64,000 nucleotides of DNA from Lentibacter algarum (lineage in GTDB: Bacteria; Pseudomonadota; Alphaproteobacteria; Rhodobacterales; Rhodobacteraceae). The stretch is from positions 496,001 to 560,000 of the forward strand of contig NZ_CP158687.1 in NCBI RefSeq assembly GCF_040580765.1, given 5' to 3'. Under the pieces are notes generated by a model, which was given only the letters and a program-made list of their open reading frames with translations, did no database searches and was not told where the DNA came from. The position numbers were made by a program, and so were the translations under genes. Positions 51,991 through 61,490 of the stretch are shown piece by piece. Each line of letters opens with the position of its first letter. The first letter of the stretch is position 1.

Positions 51991-53415
51991 TCAGTCCTCC
52001 ACGATCCAAGTGTCTTTGGTTCCGCCGCCTTGGCTAGAGTTAACCACCAGCGAGCCCTTCTTGAGCGCCACGCGAGTTAGACCACCAGCAGTGACTTTGA
52101 TCTCCCCAGGGCTCACCAAGACAAAGGGCCGCAAATCCACATGTCTTGGGCTCAATCCTTGCTTTGCAAAGATTGGCACTGTTGAGAGGCTAAGTGTGGG
52201 TTGGGCGATGTAATTGCCTGGCCGGGCCTTCAGCTTGCGTCTGAAAGCTGCGATCTCTTTTTTTGAGGCCGCTGGGCCTATGAGCATCCCGTAGCCGCCC
52301 GAGCCATGCACCTCTTTGACCACTAGATCTTCAAGGTTGTCCAGAACGTAGGCCAGCTGGTCTGGTTCGGCGCATCGCCATGTGGGTACATTGCGCAAGA
52401 GGGGTCTTTCGCCTGTGTAGAATTCGACAATCTCAGGCATGTAGCTGTAGATCGCCTTGTCATCTGCGATGCCTGTCCCAGGTGCATTGGCGAGCGTGAT
52501 GCCGCCCGAGCGGTAAACATCCATAAGTCCTGGGACGCCGAGCTGACTGTCAGGATTGAAGTTCAAGGGATCGAGAAATTCGTCATCCACGCGCCTGTAG
52601 AGGACATCAATCGGTTTGTAGCCCCGTGTTGTGCGCATTGCGACGCGCCCGTCACGCACTTGGAGGTCATGCCCCTCAACCAGCTCAGCGCCCATTTGAT
52701 CCGCGAGGAAAGCATGTTCAAAATATGCAGAGTTGTAGATCCCTGGAGTGAGAACGGCCACCACAGGGGGCGCATTTGTGCGTTCAGGCGCACAGGCTGA
52801 CAGCGAATGCCGCAGATCTGTCGGATAGCTTTGAACGCTTTTCACGCGGTTTTGCGAAAATAGCTCAGGAAACATCTGCAGCATCGTCTCGCGGTTCTCG
52901 AGCATATAGCTGACACCGCTTGGCGTGCGGGCGTTGTCTTCAAGGACAAAGAACTCATCTGGCCCCGTGCGAACAAGATCGATCCCGACAATATGGGTAT
53001 AGATGCCGCCAGGTGGTGTTACGCCGATCATTCGGGGCTCAAACGCGACGTTCTGGCTGATCATTTCGCGTGGAATGCGGCCCGCCTTTATGATCTCTTG
53101 TTTGTGGTAAATATCATGCAAAAAGGCGTTGATCGCTCGAACGCGTTGTTCGATCCCTTTGGTGACACGCGCCCATTCGCGTTCAGAAATAACCCGCGGG
53201 ATAATGTCAAAAGGGATTAACCGTTCTTCGGCCTCAGAACGCCCATAGACGTTGAAAGTTATTCCCGTTAGCCGAAAAAGCTCTTCGGCTTCGCGCTGTT
53301 TTGAGCGCAAGCGCTTCGGATCTTCGCCATTGAACCAACTTTGGAACTTTTTATACGGCGGCCTAAGCTGCTCATCGTTGCCCCACATTTCGTCGAAGAA
53401 CGACGCTTCCACCAT
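51991..53415 (-). CDS. Circularly permuted type 2 ATP-grasp protein
   Basis: 474 residues. The ATG at 53415 is chosen since GGAGG lies seven bases upstream; a TTG two codons earlier is also open. Family marks: RPPYKKFQSWF, IVGIDLVRTGPDEFFVLEDNARTPSGVSYMLENR, PTWRCAEPDQLAYVL, LVVKEVHGSGGYGMLIG (ATP-binding) and DLRPFVLV. Predicted to form an amide or peptide bond using ATP. First gene of the operon with alpha-E, transglutaminase and Anbu. Product unknown. Confidence 0.93.
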   Translation of the reverse strand: MVEASFFDEMWGNDEQLRPPYKKFQSWFNGEDPKRLRSKQREAEELFRLTGITFNVYGRSEAEERLIPFDIIPRVISEREWARVTKGIEQRVRAINAFLHDIYHKQEIIKAGRIPREMISQNVAFEPRMIGVTPPGGIYTHIVGIDLVRTGPDEFFVLEDNARTPSGVSYMLENRETMLQMFPELFSQNRVKSVQSYPTDLRHSLSACAPERTNAPPVVAVLTPGIYNSAYFEHAFLADQMGAELVEGHDLQVRDGRVAMRTTRGYKPIDVLYRRVDDEFLDPLNFNPDSQLGVPGLMDVYRSGGITLANAPGTGIADDKAIYSYMPEIVEFYTGERPLLRNVPTWRCAEPDQLAYVLDNLEDLVVKEVHGSGGYGMLIGPAASKKEIAAFRRKLKARPGNYIAQPTLSLSTVPIFAKQGLSPRHVDLRPFVLVSPGEIKVTAGGLTRVALKKGSLVVNSSQGGGTKDTWIVED

Positions 53416-53680
53416 GCCCAATCCTCCAAGCTCAAAAACTTTAAGCGCACCTGCTGATCGAGCGGCCAGAGATTAGTGTGTTCTGTCGTCGAAAACTCCC
53501 GTGACTGCATAATTTTTGGACAGCATGCCTGTTAAAGCTGCATTTTCCACCAAGTGTTGATTTTGAGATGGGTCGAAGTGTTCAGAAGCCAACCCCGAAC
53601 GGCTGACAACTGACCTGATGGATACTGTTAGACGTTCGAGCCTTAAGCGTTGTGACGTCGCAGTGTGATCCAGGTCGGTT
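53416..53680. promoter_or_regulatory. Upstream region of the Anbu operon
   Basis: 265 bases between the pcs stop and the ATP-grasp start, both on the minus strand. Should hold the Anbu operon promoter. No convincing gene, terminator or strong repeat was seen in it. Confidence 0.4.
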
Positions 53681-54376
53681 TTATCCGTCTGCCCCATACA
53701 TCAGCTGTTGTGCCGCGCCTGCGATGAGGAGGTAAATCGAGGTGATCATGAGGCCCCAGAAAACAACTGGGATCGGGTCGAACCCTTCCCATGCTGCAAA
53801 GCCTGCGAAGACGGTCCAAGCCAGTGCCATGGGCAGGGTCAGGGCGCGCCAGCGGTCTGTCCGGACGGGGTGCACGAATTTTACCGGCACGAACATTGCC
53901 ACTGTCAGCACAGCGACAAGGCCTAGGCAGGCCTGCCAAGGCGGCGAGAGCGCGAAGAGCACGAGGATCACCATATTCCAGCATCCGGGAAAGCCTGAGA
54001 AGGAATTGTCGGCGGTCTTCATGCGGGTGTCCGCAAAATACATCGCGGAACCGAAGGTGATTACGATGATTGCGGCCCAGCCCGACCAGCCATCCATTAG
54101 CCCTGACGCATAAAGCGCATAGGCGGGGATGAAGACATAAGTGAGGTAGTCGATGATCAGGTCGAGCAAAACGCCATCAAACTGTGGCGCGTAAGTCTTG
54201 ACGTTGTAGTGACGAGCGAGGGGACCATCTATGCCATCAACTGCAAAGGCGACGATAAGCCAAACAAACATCATGGCCCAGTCGCGCTCGATGGCTTCCA
54301 ACATGGCAAGCATGGCGAAGACGGCGCCTGTGGCTGTGAGGAGATGAACCGCGAGGGCTTTGGCTTGAAGTGTCAT
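53681..54376 (-). CDS. pcs: Phosphatidylcholine synthase
   Basis: 231 residues, about eight membrane segments. CDP-alcohol phosphotransferase motif seen in VDGIDGPLARHY followed by FDGVLLDLIIDY, with the metal-binding aspartates present. Joins choline to CDP-diacylglycerol to make phosphatidylcholine in one step, a route typical of alphaproteobacteria. Start overlaps the xerC stop (ATGA), last gene of the fsa-DUF484-xerC-pcs unit. Confidence 0.93.
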   Translation of the reverse strand: MTLQAKALAVHLLTATGAVFAMLAMLEAIERDWAMMFVWLIVAFAVDGIDGPLARHYNVKTYAPQFDGVLLDLIIDYLTYVFIPAYALYASGLMDGWSGWAAIIVITFGSAMYFADTRMKTADNSFSGFPGCWNMVILVLFALSPPWQACLGLVAVLTVAMFVPVKFVHPVRTDRWRALTLPMALAWTVFAGFAAWEGFDPIPVVFWGLMITSIYLLIAGAAQQLMYGADG

Positions 54377-55305
54377 GTGCTGTTGCTCGCGGATTTGGGA
54401 TGAGATTTTTCGTATACATCAAGCAAGTGACGGGCATCAACTGCTGTATAGGCTTGCGTTGTAGAGAGCGACGCGTGGCCCAGAAGCTCTTGGATTGCGC
54501 GCAGATCGCCGCCTGCCGCCAGAAGGTGTGTTGCGAAGCTGTGGCGCATGGCATGAGGTGTGGCTGAGGCGGGCAGGCCGAGCTGGAGGCGGGCTGCTTG
54601 CATGACCTTCTGGATCAGTCGTGGGCTGAGCGCACCACCGCGTACACCGCGAAAGAGTGGGCCTTCGTTTGAAGCGAAGGGGCAGGCCTTGAGATATTGG
54701 TCAACGGCTGTGCGGGCCGCGTCAATCACGGGGACAACGCGTTCTTTGCCACCTTTGCCTGTAATGCGTAGGACTTGAGGCAGGGGCGCATCCGCCATGG
54801 TCAGGCTGAGCGCTTCTGATATCCGCAAGCCGCAGCCGTAAAGCAGCGTCACGACAGCCACATCGCGCGCGCCAACCCAAGGCTCGCTTGACTGTAGTTG
54901 AAGTGCGCTGATCAGGTCGCGGGTCGCCTCGACAGGCAAGGGCCGGGGCAGTTTGGCCTGAAACTTGGGCGCGCGGGCATTGAGCACGGCGGTGGCTTCA
55001 AAACCTTCGCGTTCGCCGAGCCAGCGAAAGAAGCTTTTGACCGAAGAGAGCTTGCGCGCGATGGAGCGCGAGGTCAGCTCTTCGCGCCGCAAGGAAGCCA
55101 TCCATGCGCGCATGTCAGTGATGGTCAGAGACGTCAGCGCGATAAGGCCCGTTTCACCGCCTTTGTGCTGTGCCACAAAGCCGAGAAAACCGTGCACATC
55201 ATTGGCATAGGCTATGAGAGTGTTGTCTGACGCACCCTTCAGGGCACGGCGGGTGTTTAACCAAGTTTGGACCGCGTCGCGCAGGGCGGGCGAGACCGAG
55301 CTCAT
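54373..55305 (-). CDS. xerC: Tyrosine recombinase XerC
   Basis: 310 residues. N-terminal SAM-like core-binding domain, C-terminal catalytic domain with Arg in GCGLRISEAL, Lys in GKGGKERVVP, HAMRHSF (His and Arg), LGHASLSTTQAYT (His and the Tyr nucleophile). Resolves chromosome dimers at dif together with XerD. Overlaps DUF484 upstream and pcs downstream by four bases each, the DUF484-xerC order also found in E. coli. Confidence 0.95.
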   Translation of the reverse strand: MSSVSPALRDAVQTWLNTRRALKGASDNTLIAYANDVHGFLGFVAQHKGGETGLIALTSLTITDMRAWMASLRREELTSRSIARKLSSVKSFFRWLGEREGFEATAVLNARAPKFQAKLPRPLPVEATRDLISALQLQSSEPWVGARDVAVVTLLYGCGLRISEALSLTMADAPLPQVLRITGKGGKERVVPVIDAARTAVDQYLKACPFASNEGPLFRGVRGGALSPRLIQKVMQAARLQLGLPASATPHAMRHSFATHLLAAGGDLRAIQELLGHASLSTTQAYTAVDARHLLDVYEKSHPKSASNST

Positions 55306-56009
55306 GACAACCAGCGGCGCATCGCTCTTTCAAACACACCTGCAAAAAACGAGAGCAAGTCAGTGCCTTGCTGTGGGGTAAACTGGTGTGGATCTTCGCC
55401 GCCCATAAGCAACATGCCAGGGAGGCGGCCTGCGCCAAAATCAAGTTTCAGGCAGGCTTCCGAGCGGATCCAGCTTGCCGCTTCACCATATACGGGCGGG
55501 CCTTCGTTGAGCTGGCGCAATGTGACTTGACGCTGTTCGCCGCCGTTGCGCCCAGTGCGCAGGTAGTCTTCGATAAAGCCGGGCTCAACCACTGTGAGGA
55601 CGTCGCCAAGGCGCTTTACTGCGGGGTCCTTATCGTTCTGGACCGATTCAAGCACGAGCTTGACGCAATCAACCCGCAAGATTTCTGCGACGGGGCCGCC
55701 GAGGTCTTTGAGAAACACTTCAAACTCGACAGGATCAAGCATGCGAAGGATCGCGCGATGCACTTGATTTGTACCTGCGAGGTTTTCGTAGGCTGCGGCA
55801 ATTACGCTACGGTGGGTGTCTTCCAAACGATCAAGGCGCGCTTCAAGGCGCTCCATGGCGATGCCACGCAGATCAACAATGTTGCCGCCCATCGTGCGCT
55901 CGTTTGCGGCGATGAGCGCGCGCATAACGTCCTGATCATCTAGGATAACATCAGGTTCTGTAATGATTTTTTCTCGCAGGACATCGTCCATGCGGGCCTT
56001 GCTGCTCAT
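55302..56009 (-). CDS. DUF484 family protein
   Basis: 235 residues with a short helical N-terminal part and a GAF-like domain (CVKLVLESVQND onward to GRLPGMLLMGGEDPHQFTPQQGTDLLSFFAGVFERAMRRWL), the DUF484 pattern. Conserved neighbour of xerC in many proteobacteria; function unknown. Stop overlaps the xerC start. Confidence 0.9.
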   Translation of the reverse strand: MSSKARMDDVLREKIITEPDVILDDQDVMRALIAANERTMGGNIVDLRGIAMERLEARLDRLEDTHRSVIAAAYENLAGTNQVHRAILRMLDPVEFEVFLKDLGGPVAEILRVDCVKLVLESVQNDKDPAVKRLGDVLTVVEPGFIEDYLRTGRNGGEQRQVTLRQLNEGPPVYGEAASWIRSEACLKLDFGAGRLPGMLLMGGEDPHQFTPQQGTDLLSFFAGVFERAMRRWLS

Positions 56010-56045
56010 GAGTGCCTCTTTTATTTTGTCGCCTTATAGCACGGC

Positions 56046-56699
56046 TTACAGAATTTTTTGACCAGTTTTTTCCCAATCGGCCATAAAGTCGGCCAAGCCC
56101 TTGTCTGTGAGCGGGTGGCTCGCCATCGCCTTGATGACTTTGGGCGGTGCGGTCATTACATCAGAGCCGATGCGCGCGCATTCAAAAGCGTGATTGACTG
56201 TGCGGATTGAGGCGGCCAAAATTTGGGTGTCATAGCCGTAGTTGTCATAGATTGTGCGGATATCGGCGATAAGCTCAAGCCCATCCAGATTGATGTCATC
56301 AAGGCGGCCGATAAACGGGCTGATGAAGGTTGCGCCCGCTTTGGCAGCGAGAAGCGCTTGGTTGGCTGAGAAGCAAAGCGTCACATTGACCATGAAGCCA
56401 TCGTTGCTGAGCACATTGCAGGCCTTGAGGCCGGCCCATGTGAGCGGCACTTTTACGGCGATATTGTCGGCGATTGCGGCGAGCTTGCGGCCTTCGGCGA
56501 TCATGGCGTCGGCTTCAAGTGCGACCACTTCGGCGCTCACGGGGCCATCGACCAGCTCTGCAATCTCTTTGGTGACTTCAAGGATGTCACGGCCTGATTT
56601 CATGATCAGGGAGGGGTTGGTTGTGACGCCATCCACCATGCCGAGGTCGTTCAGCTCGGCGATTTCGTTGATCTCGGCGGTGTCTACAAAGAACTTCAT
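56046..56699 (-). CDS. fsa: Fructose-6-phosphate aldolase/transaldolase-like
   Basis: 217 residues, the short TalC/FSA form. Schiff-base Lys83 in [22 protein letters not shown] and [10 protein letters not shown] at the N-terminus are hallmarks. Catalyses aldol cleavage or transfer of dihydroxyacetone units between sugar phosphates; members annotated as transaldolase exist, so the exact activity is open. First gene of the operon with DUF484, xerC and pcs; divergent from priA. Confidence 0.9.
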   Translation of the reverse strand: MKFFVDTAEINEIAELNDLGMVDGVTTNPSLIMKSGRDILEVTKEIAELVDGPVSAEVVALEADAMIAEGRKLAAIADNIAVKVPLTWAGLKACNVLSNDGFMVNVTLCFSANQALLAAKAGATFISPFIGRLDDINLDGLELIADIRTIYDNYGYDTQILAASIRTVNHAFECARIGSDVMTAPPKVIKAMASHPLTDKGLADFMADWEKTGQKIL

Positions 56700-56779
56700 G
56701 GATACGGGCCCTAATTGGAATTGTCGCTTGCGAGCTTAGCCCATAGAAAGGGGGTCTGAAACCCCAAAGCGGAGGGCCT

Positions 56780-58975
56780 GTGGGCCAGTCTGATTATTTT
56801 GACGAAGGCGCGCTGGTGGCGGTGCTCACCACGCAGCCCCTTGGCCGAGCGCTTGACTACAAAGCGCCCGAGGGCGGCGTGATGCGTGGCGCATTTGTCG
56901 AGGTTCCTCTGGGGCCGCGCAAAGTGATTGGTGTGGTCTGGGGCGCGGGGGCTGGCGGATTTGACTTAAAGAAAGCGCGCAGCATCGCGCGGGTGCTTGA
57001 TGTGGCGCCAATGCGCGAGGAAATGCGCGCGTTTCTTGAGAAATGTGGGGCTTACACGCTGACGAGCCTGCCACAGATGTTGCGCCTTGCAACCCGGGCG
57101 CCGGGGCTGAGCAATCCGCCGTCGATGCAGAAAGTCTACCGCATGGGGCATAAGGCGCCTGATCGGATGACGGATGCGCGGGGGCGAGTGCTTGCGGTGT
57201 TGGAAGAGTTTGGCGCGCTTGGCTTTACGCTCGGCGAGCTGGCCGAGCAGGCAGGAGTGACATCTTCTGTGGTCAAAGGCTTGGTCAAGCAAGGCGCTGT
57301 GCATGAGGAAGATACCCCGCGTGATCTGCCGTTTGCGCGCCTTGACGCGAGCCGTCCCGGCAAAGAATTGACCGAGGCGCAGGGCGTGGCGGCTGATCGG
57401 CTTGTGCAGGGCCAGAAGGCAGGCGTCTTTGGGGCGACATTGCTTTGGGGTATTACGGGCTCTGGCAAGACAGAAGTTTACCTTGAGGCTGTGGCCGAGG
57501 CGTTGCGGCAAGGGCGGCAGGCTTTGGTTTTGTTGCCAGAAATTGCGCTTTCGGCAGATTTTATGCGCCGCGTTGAAGCGCGCTTTGGTGCAAAGGCAGC
57601 AGAGTGGCATTCTGGCGTGACAATGACCGAGCGCCGCCGCGTCTGGAAAATGGTTGGCGAGGGCGGCGCGCAGTTGGTAATTGGGGCGCGCTCAGCGTTA
57701 TTTTTGCCGTTTCAGGACTTGGGGCTGATTGTTGTCGATGAAGAGCACGACAGCTCCTACAAACAAGAGGAAGGCGCGCTTTACAATGCGCGCGATATGG
57801 CTGTGTTGCGTGGCTCTTTGTGTGGCGCGCAAGTGGTGTTGGCCTCAGCCACGCCGAGCCTTGAAAGCTGGAGCAATGCACAATCGGGTAAATACGAGCT
57901 GATCGAGCTGACGTCACGCTACGGGGTCGCTGTGCTGCCAGAGTTGCGCACGATTGATATGCGGCAAGTGAAGCTGCCATCAAATCGCTGGATATCGCCT
58001 CAGCTTGAGAGCGCTGTCAAAGCACGGATGCTCAAGGGCGAGCAGTCGCTCCTGTTTCTCAACCGCCGTGGCTATGCGCCTGTTACGCTTTGCCGCAAAT
58101 GTGGCGAGCAGATTGCCTGCACTGATTGCGACGCTCGGATGGTTGAACACCGCTTCCTAAAGCAGCTGATGTGCCATCAATGCGGCGCGACGCGGCCGAT
58201 CCCCGAGGTTTGTCCGTCTTGTGAAGCTGAGGATACACTTGCGGTCGTCGGCCCCGGGGTCGAGCGGCTCGCGGAGGAGGCGGCAGAGCGCTTCCCTGAG
58301 GCGCGTGTTGCGGTCCTTAGCTCTGATCTCTTCGGATCGGCGCGTGCCCTCAAGGCGCAGATCATGGCGATTGCTGAAGGGGCTGCTGATGTCATCATCG
58401 GGACGCAGCTCGTGGCCAAAGGCCATAACTTCCCGCTGCTCACGCTTGTGGGGATCATTGATGCGGATCTGTCGCTGCAAGGCTCTGACATGCGTGCAGC
58501 TGAGCGCACCTTTCAGCAGATGCGTCAGGTTTCCGGGCGCGCTGGGCGGGCCGAGAAGGCGGGGGTGGCTATGCTTCAGACCTATCAGCCAGAGCACCCT
58601 GTCTTACGCGCAATCATGTCGGGCGAAGAGCGCCAGTTCTGGCGCGCGGAAGCCGATGAGCGCCGCCTCTCGGGGATGCCGCCTTTTGGGCGCCTTGCAG
58701 GGGTTGTCATCAGTGCGCCGAACGAGCGCGATGCTTTTGACCTTGGTGAGCACCTTGCACGCAATGCTGCGCCGCTGGCCAAAATCGGTGCACAGGTCTT
58801 TGGGCCTGCGCCTGCGCCCGTTGCGCGTGTGCGTGGTCGCCACCGTGTGCGCCTGCTTGTGAAGGCTCCAAAAGATGCGCCTTTACAAGCCGCGCTGCGT
58901 GCATGGCTCAAAGGTCTCAAGCTCCCCAACCAGCTTCGCCTCAGCGTCGATATTGATCCGCAAAGTTTTTACTAA
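56780..58975 (+). CDS. priA: Primosomal protein N' (replication restart helicase)
   Basis: 731 residues from a GTG. Superfamily 2 helicase: Walker A GITGSGKTEVYLEA, DEEH box in IVVDEEHDSSYKQ, zinc-binding cysteines in LCRKCGEQIACTDCD and LMCHQCGATRPIPEVCPSC, and late helicase motifs QMRQVSGRAGRAEK. Restarts collapsed replication forks. Divergent from fsa; a shortened copy of the palindromic repeat lies just after the stop. Confidence 0.95.
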   Translation: MGQSDYFDEGALVAVLTTQPLGRALDYKAPEGGVMRGAFVEVPLGPRKVIGVVWGAGAGGFDLKKARSIARVLDVAPMREEMRAFLEKCGAYTLTSLPQMLRLATRAPGLSNPPSMQKVYRMGHKAPDRMTDARGRVLAVLEEFGALGFTLGELAEQAGVTSSVVKGLVKQGAVHEEDTPRDLPFARLDASRPGKELTEAQGVAADRLVQGQKAGVFGATLLWGITGSGKTEVYLEAVAEALRQGRQALVLLPEIALSADFMRRVEARFGAKAAEWHSGVTMTERRRVWKMVGEGGAQLVIGARSALFLPFQDLGLIVVDEEHDSSYKQEEGALYNARDMAVLRGSLCGAQVVLASATPSLESWSNAQSGKYELIELTSRYGVAVLPELRTIDMRQVKLPSNRWISPQLESAVKARMLKGEQSLLFLNRRGYAPVTLCRKCGEQIACTDCDARMVEHRFLKQLMCHQCGATRPIPEVCPSCEAEDTLAVVGPGVERLAEEAAERFPEARVAVLSSDLFGSARALKAQIMAIAEGAADVIIGTQLVAKGHNFPLLTLVGIIDADLSLQGSDMRAAERTFQQMRQVSGRAGRAEKAGVAMLQTYQPEHPVLRAIMSGEERQFWRAEADERRLSGMPPFGRLAGVVISAPNERDAFDLGEHLARNAAPLAKIGAQVFGPAPAPVARVRGRHRVRLLVKAPKDAPLQAALRAWLKGLKLPNQLRLSVDIDPQSFY

Positions 58976-58977
58976 AG

Positions 58978-58996
58978 GCTTTTTCTTTCCAAAAAA
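58978..58996 (-). repeat. Truncated palindromic intergenic repeat, copy D
   Basis: On the minus strand TTTTTTGGAAAGAAAAAGCC, matching the right-hand block of copy A. It fills almost all of the gap between the convergent priA and YeeE/YedE genes; the inverted-repeat half is missing. Confidence 0.5.
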
Positions 58997-58998
58997 GC

Positions 58999-60069
58999 TC
59001 AGCTGGCGGCGCTTGCGCCTTTGAGGCCGCGCTGGTCTACAAGCGCATCTGTGACCATCGCTCCGATCCACATGCAGAAAAGCGCAAGCCATGCGGTCCC
59101 TGCAAAGATCGAGCCGCCTGTGACGCCTGCTCCGATGGCGCAGCCGCCGGCGAGCATCGCGCCAAAGCCCATCAAGACTGCACCCGTCATTGAGCGGCGC
59201 ATGTTGCTTTCGTCGCTGAAGCCCTGAAACTTGAACTCGCGTGTTGCCAGAGCCGCCAGAAGCGAGCCGATGACCACACCCGGTACGAGGCCAACATCAA
59301 ACTCAAGCACGGCATTGCGGTCCAGAAAGAACATCAGGGTATGGGCGGAGGGGCCAGAGAAGGTTGCGCTCTCGATTTGGACTGGGTCAAAGGCGGATTG
59401 CGCGAGCGTGTAGGTCAGCACCCAGCCGACAGCCACGGAGAAGCCAACACCTGAAGCAAAGATCAGGCGGGCTGCGCCGATACGTTCTTTGACTGAAAGG
59501 TAAAGCGCCAGAGCCGCAAACGCGAGGCCAATGAAAAATCCAGCTGAGGGTGGCAAGCTGAGGGCGGCCAAAAGGTCCATATTGCGTCCGCCTTCAGTGA
59601 CCCAGAGCGCGGCGAGCCAGTCCCGCGCGGGCGAGAGCACGCCCGCGAGCGACATTTGCGCAACGACTGCAAAAACCAGCCCCGCGACGACGGAGCGCAA
59701 GTTGCCCGTGGCGGCAAGAACGAGCAAGCGTCCCGAACATCCACGCGCCAGCACCATTCCGACGCCAAAGAGCAGTCCGCCGATGATTGCGCCTGACCAG
59801 CTTCCTGGGACGGCCATCATGCGGGCTTCTTGGGTTTCCATCAGGCCAAGGAGCTGTGCGCCTTGGACCCAGACAAGGGCGGTCGAGAAGGTAAGAAACC
59901 AGACGGCGACCTTGTCTTTCATTAGGCCACGGGCAAACTCGACAGAGGCGGCCCGAAGGCAAAACCGCGAGCGCTGGGCGGCGATCCCGAAGATCAGACC
60001 TGTGATCAGCCCGAACAGAGCCGCTGTGGGGGCTTCGCCGATGCGTTCGATGAGTGGAATAATGTCCAT
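58999..60069 (-). CDS. YeeE/YedE family sulfur transporter, TsuA-like
   Basis: 356 residues, about nine or ten membrane helices. Three conserved cysteines characteristic of thiosulfate transporter TsuA are seen in QRSRFCLRAA, ARGCSGRL and AGGCAIGAG, placed along the transport path in that family. Probably imports thiosulfate or another reduced sulfur compound. The partner TsuB-type sulfurtransferase is not next to it. Divergent from an MFS gene. An inverted repeat TGTCA...TGACA (60116-60136) lies in the shared upstream region. Confidence 0.87.
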   Translation of the reverse strand: MDIIPLIERIGEAPTAALFGLITGLIFGIAAQRSRFCLRAASVEFARGLMKDKVAVWFLTFSTALVWVQGAQLLGLMETQEARMMAVPGSWSGAIIGGLLFGVGMVLARGCSGRLLVLAATGNLRSVVAGLVFAVVAQMSLAGVLSPARDWLAALWVTEGGRNMDLLAALSLPPSAGFFIGLAFAALALYLSVKERIGAARLIFASGVGFSVAVGWVLTYTLAQSAFDPVQIESATFSGPSAHTLMFFLDRNAVLEFDVGLVPGVVIGSLLAALATREFKFQGFSDESNMRRSMTGAVLMGFGAMLAGGCAIGAGVTGGSIFAGTAWLALFCMWIGAMVTDALVDQRGLKGASAAS

Positions 60070-60233
60070 AGCGTCTCGCCTTTTTGAGCCGGTTTCAGGG
60101 GGCGTTTAACATGTATGTCATATTCATGCTTTGACATGGATCAGATTTGAGCCTCTTGAGCGCCTGCATTTGCCCGCGTTTTTGGGGCCGTTTTTACTCT
60201 GTGCAAGCCGCGGGAAAAGGCGTAAGCGGAGCC

Positions 60234-61469
60234 ATGGCCCGTATTGTAAAACTCGAAGACGCATCCGATCTGCCACTTTGGCGGCGTCCGATTGCGCTGC
60301 TTTTTCTCATGGCGTTTGCCATGCCTATTGCTTTTGCGACGTGGAGCGCTTTGCTCAACAACTTCGTGATTGAGGTGGGTGGGTTTGACGGCTCGGACAA
60401 CGGCTGGCTGCACACCGTGCGCGAAATTCCAGGGTTTCTGGCTGTGGGTGTTATTGCCATCATCATATTTGTGCGCGAGCAGGTGCTTGGGCTGGTCTCT
60501 CTGGTCATGCTGGGCGCCGCCACGGCTGTGACTGCTTGGTTTCCATCGATGGCTGGGATTTTGACGGTCACAATGCTGTCGTCCATTGGCTTTCATTATT
60601 ATGAAACGGTGAACCAGTCGCTTCAGCTCCAATGGCTGAGCAAGGAGCGCGCGCCCAAGGTGCTTGGATATTTGCTGGCCACCGGCTCTGGCGCGACGTT
60701 GATATGTTATATCTTTATCATGCTGCTCTGGGAGCCTTTGGGGCTGTCTTACAACATTGTTTATATGATTTCAGGCGGGATCACGGCAGGGTTGGCGGTG
60801 TTTTGCTTGCTGGCTTATCCGCAGTTTGAGGCGCCGCATCCTCAGGTCAAGAAGATGATCCTGCGCAAACGTTACTGGCTCTATTATGCACTGCAGTTCA
60901 TGGCGGGTGCGCGTCGGCAGATCTTCATGGTCTTTGCGGGCTTTATGATGGTTGAGAAGTTCGGCTTTGCTGTCCATGAGGTCGTGTCGCTCTATTTGAT
61001 CAACCTTGTGATCAATATGTTCGTTGCGCCGCTCTTAGGCCATGTGGTGCATCGCTTTGGCGAGCGCAATACGCTTTTGTTTGAATATACTGGGCTGTGC
61101 CTTGTGTTTTTGGCTTATGGCGGGATTTACATGTTCGGCTGGGGCGTTGTGCTGGCGGCGACACTTTATGTGATTGATCATATCTTCTTTGGACTCGCGC
61201 TGGCCTTGAAGACCTATTTTCAGAAAATCGCTGATCCGCGCGATATTGCTCCGACGGCAGCTGTCGCTTTTACCATCAACCACATTGCAGCGGTGGGCCT
61301 GCCTGCTTCGCTGGGCTATCTTTGGCTCGTCTCGCCCACGGCTGTGTTTATGTTGGCGGCGGCGATGGCGGCGGTCTCTTTTGGGTTGGCGATGATGATC
61401 CCGCGTCATCCCGAAGAGGGCAATGAAACCATCTTTTCCAAATTCACTGCGGCCGCGCCCGCAGAATAA
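60234..61469 (+). CDS. MFS transporter
   Basis: 411 residues, twelve predicted membrane segments, major facilitator fold. Start at 60234 (MARIVKLEDASDLPLWRRPI) is preferred to an open frame 87 bases longer. Contains the charged loop GARRQIFMVFAGFMMVEKFGF between helices 6 and 7. Substrate unknown. Precedes prmA by 21 bases; divergent from the TsuA-like gene. Confidence 0.87.
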   Translation: MARIVKLEDASDLPLWRRPIALLFLMAFAMPIAFATWSALLNNFVIEVGGFDGSDNGWLHTVREIPGFLAVGVIAIIIFVREQVLGLVSLVMLGAATAVTAWFPSMAGILTVTMLSSIGFHYYETVNQSLQLQWLSKERAPKVLGYLLATGSGATLICYIFIMLLWEPLGLSYNIVYMISGGITAGLAVFCLLAYPQFEAPHPQVKKMILRKRYWLYYALQFMAGARRQIFMVFAGFMMVEKFGFAVHEVVSLYLINLVINMFVAPLLGHVVHRFGERNTLLFEYTGLCLVFLAYGGIYMFGWGVVLAATLYVIDHIFFGLALALKTYFQKIADPRDIAPTAAVAFTINHIAAVGLPASLGYLWLVSPTAVFMLAAAMAAVSFGLAMMIPRHPEEGNETIFSKFTAAAPAE

Positions 61470-61490
61470 CGCTTGAGACAGGACCGAGAC

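Noticed and set aside
60116..60136. TGTCA/TGACA inverted repeat upstream of the TsuA-like gene as an ArsR/BigR operator
   Set aside because: Arms are only five bases, and no sulfur-sensing regulator gene is in the window.
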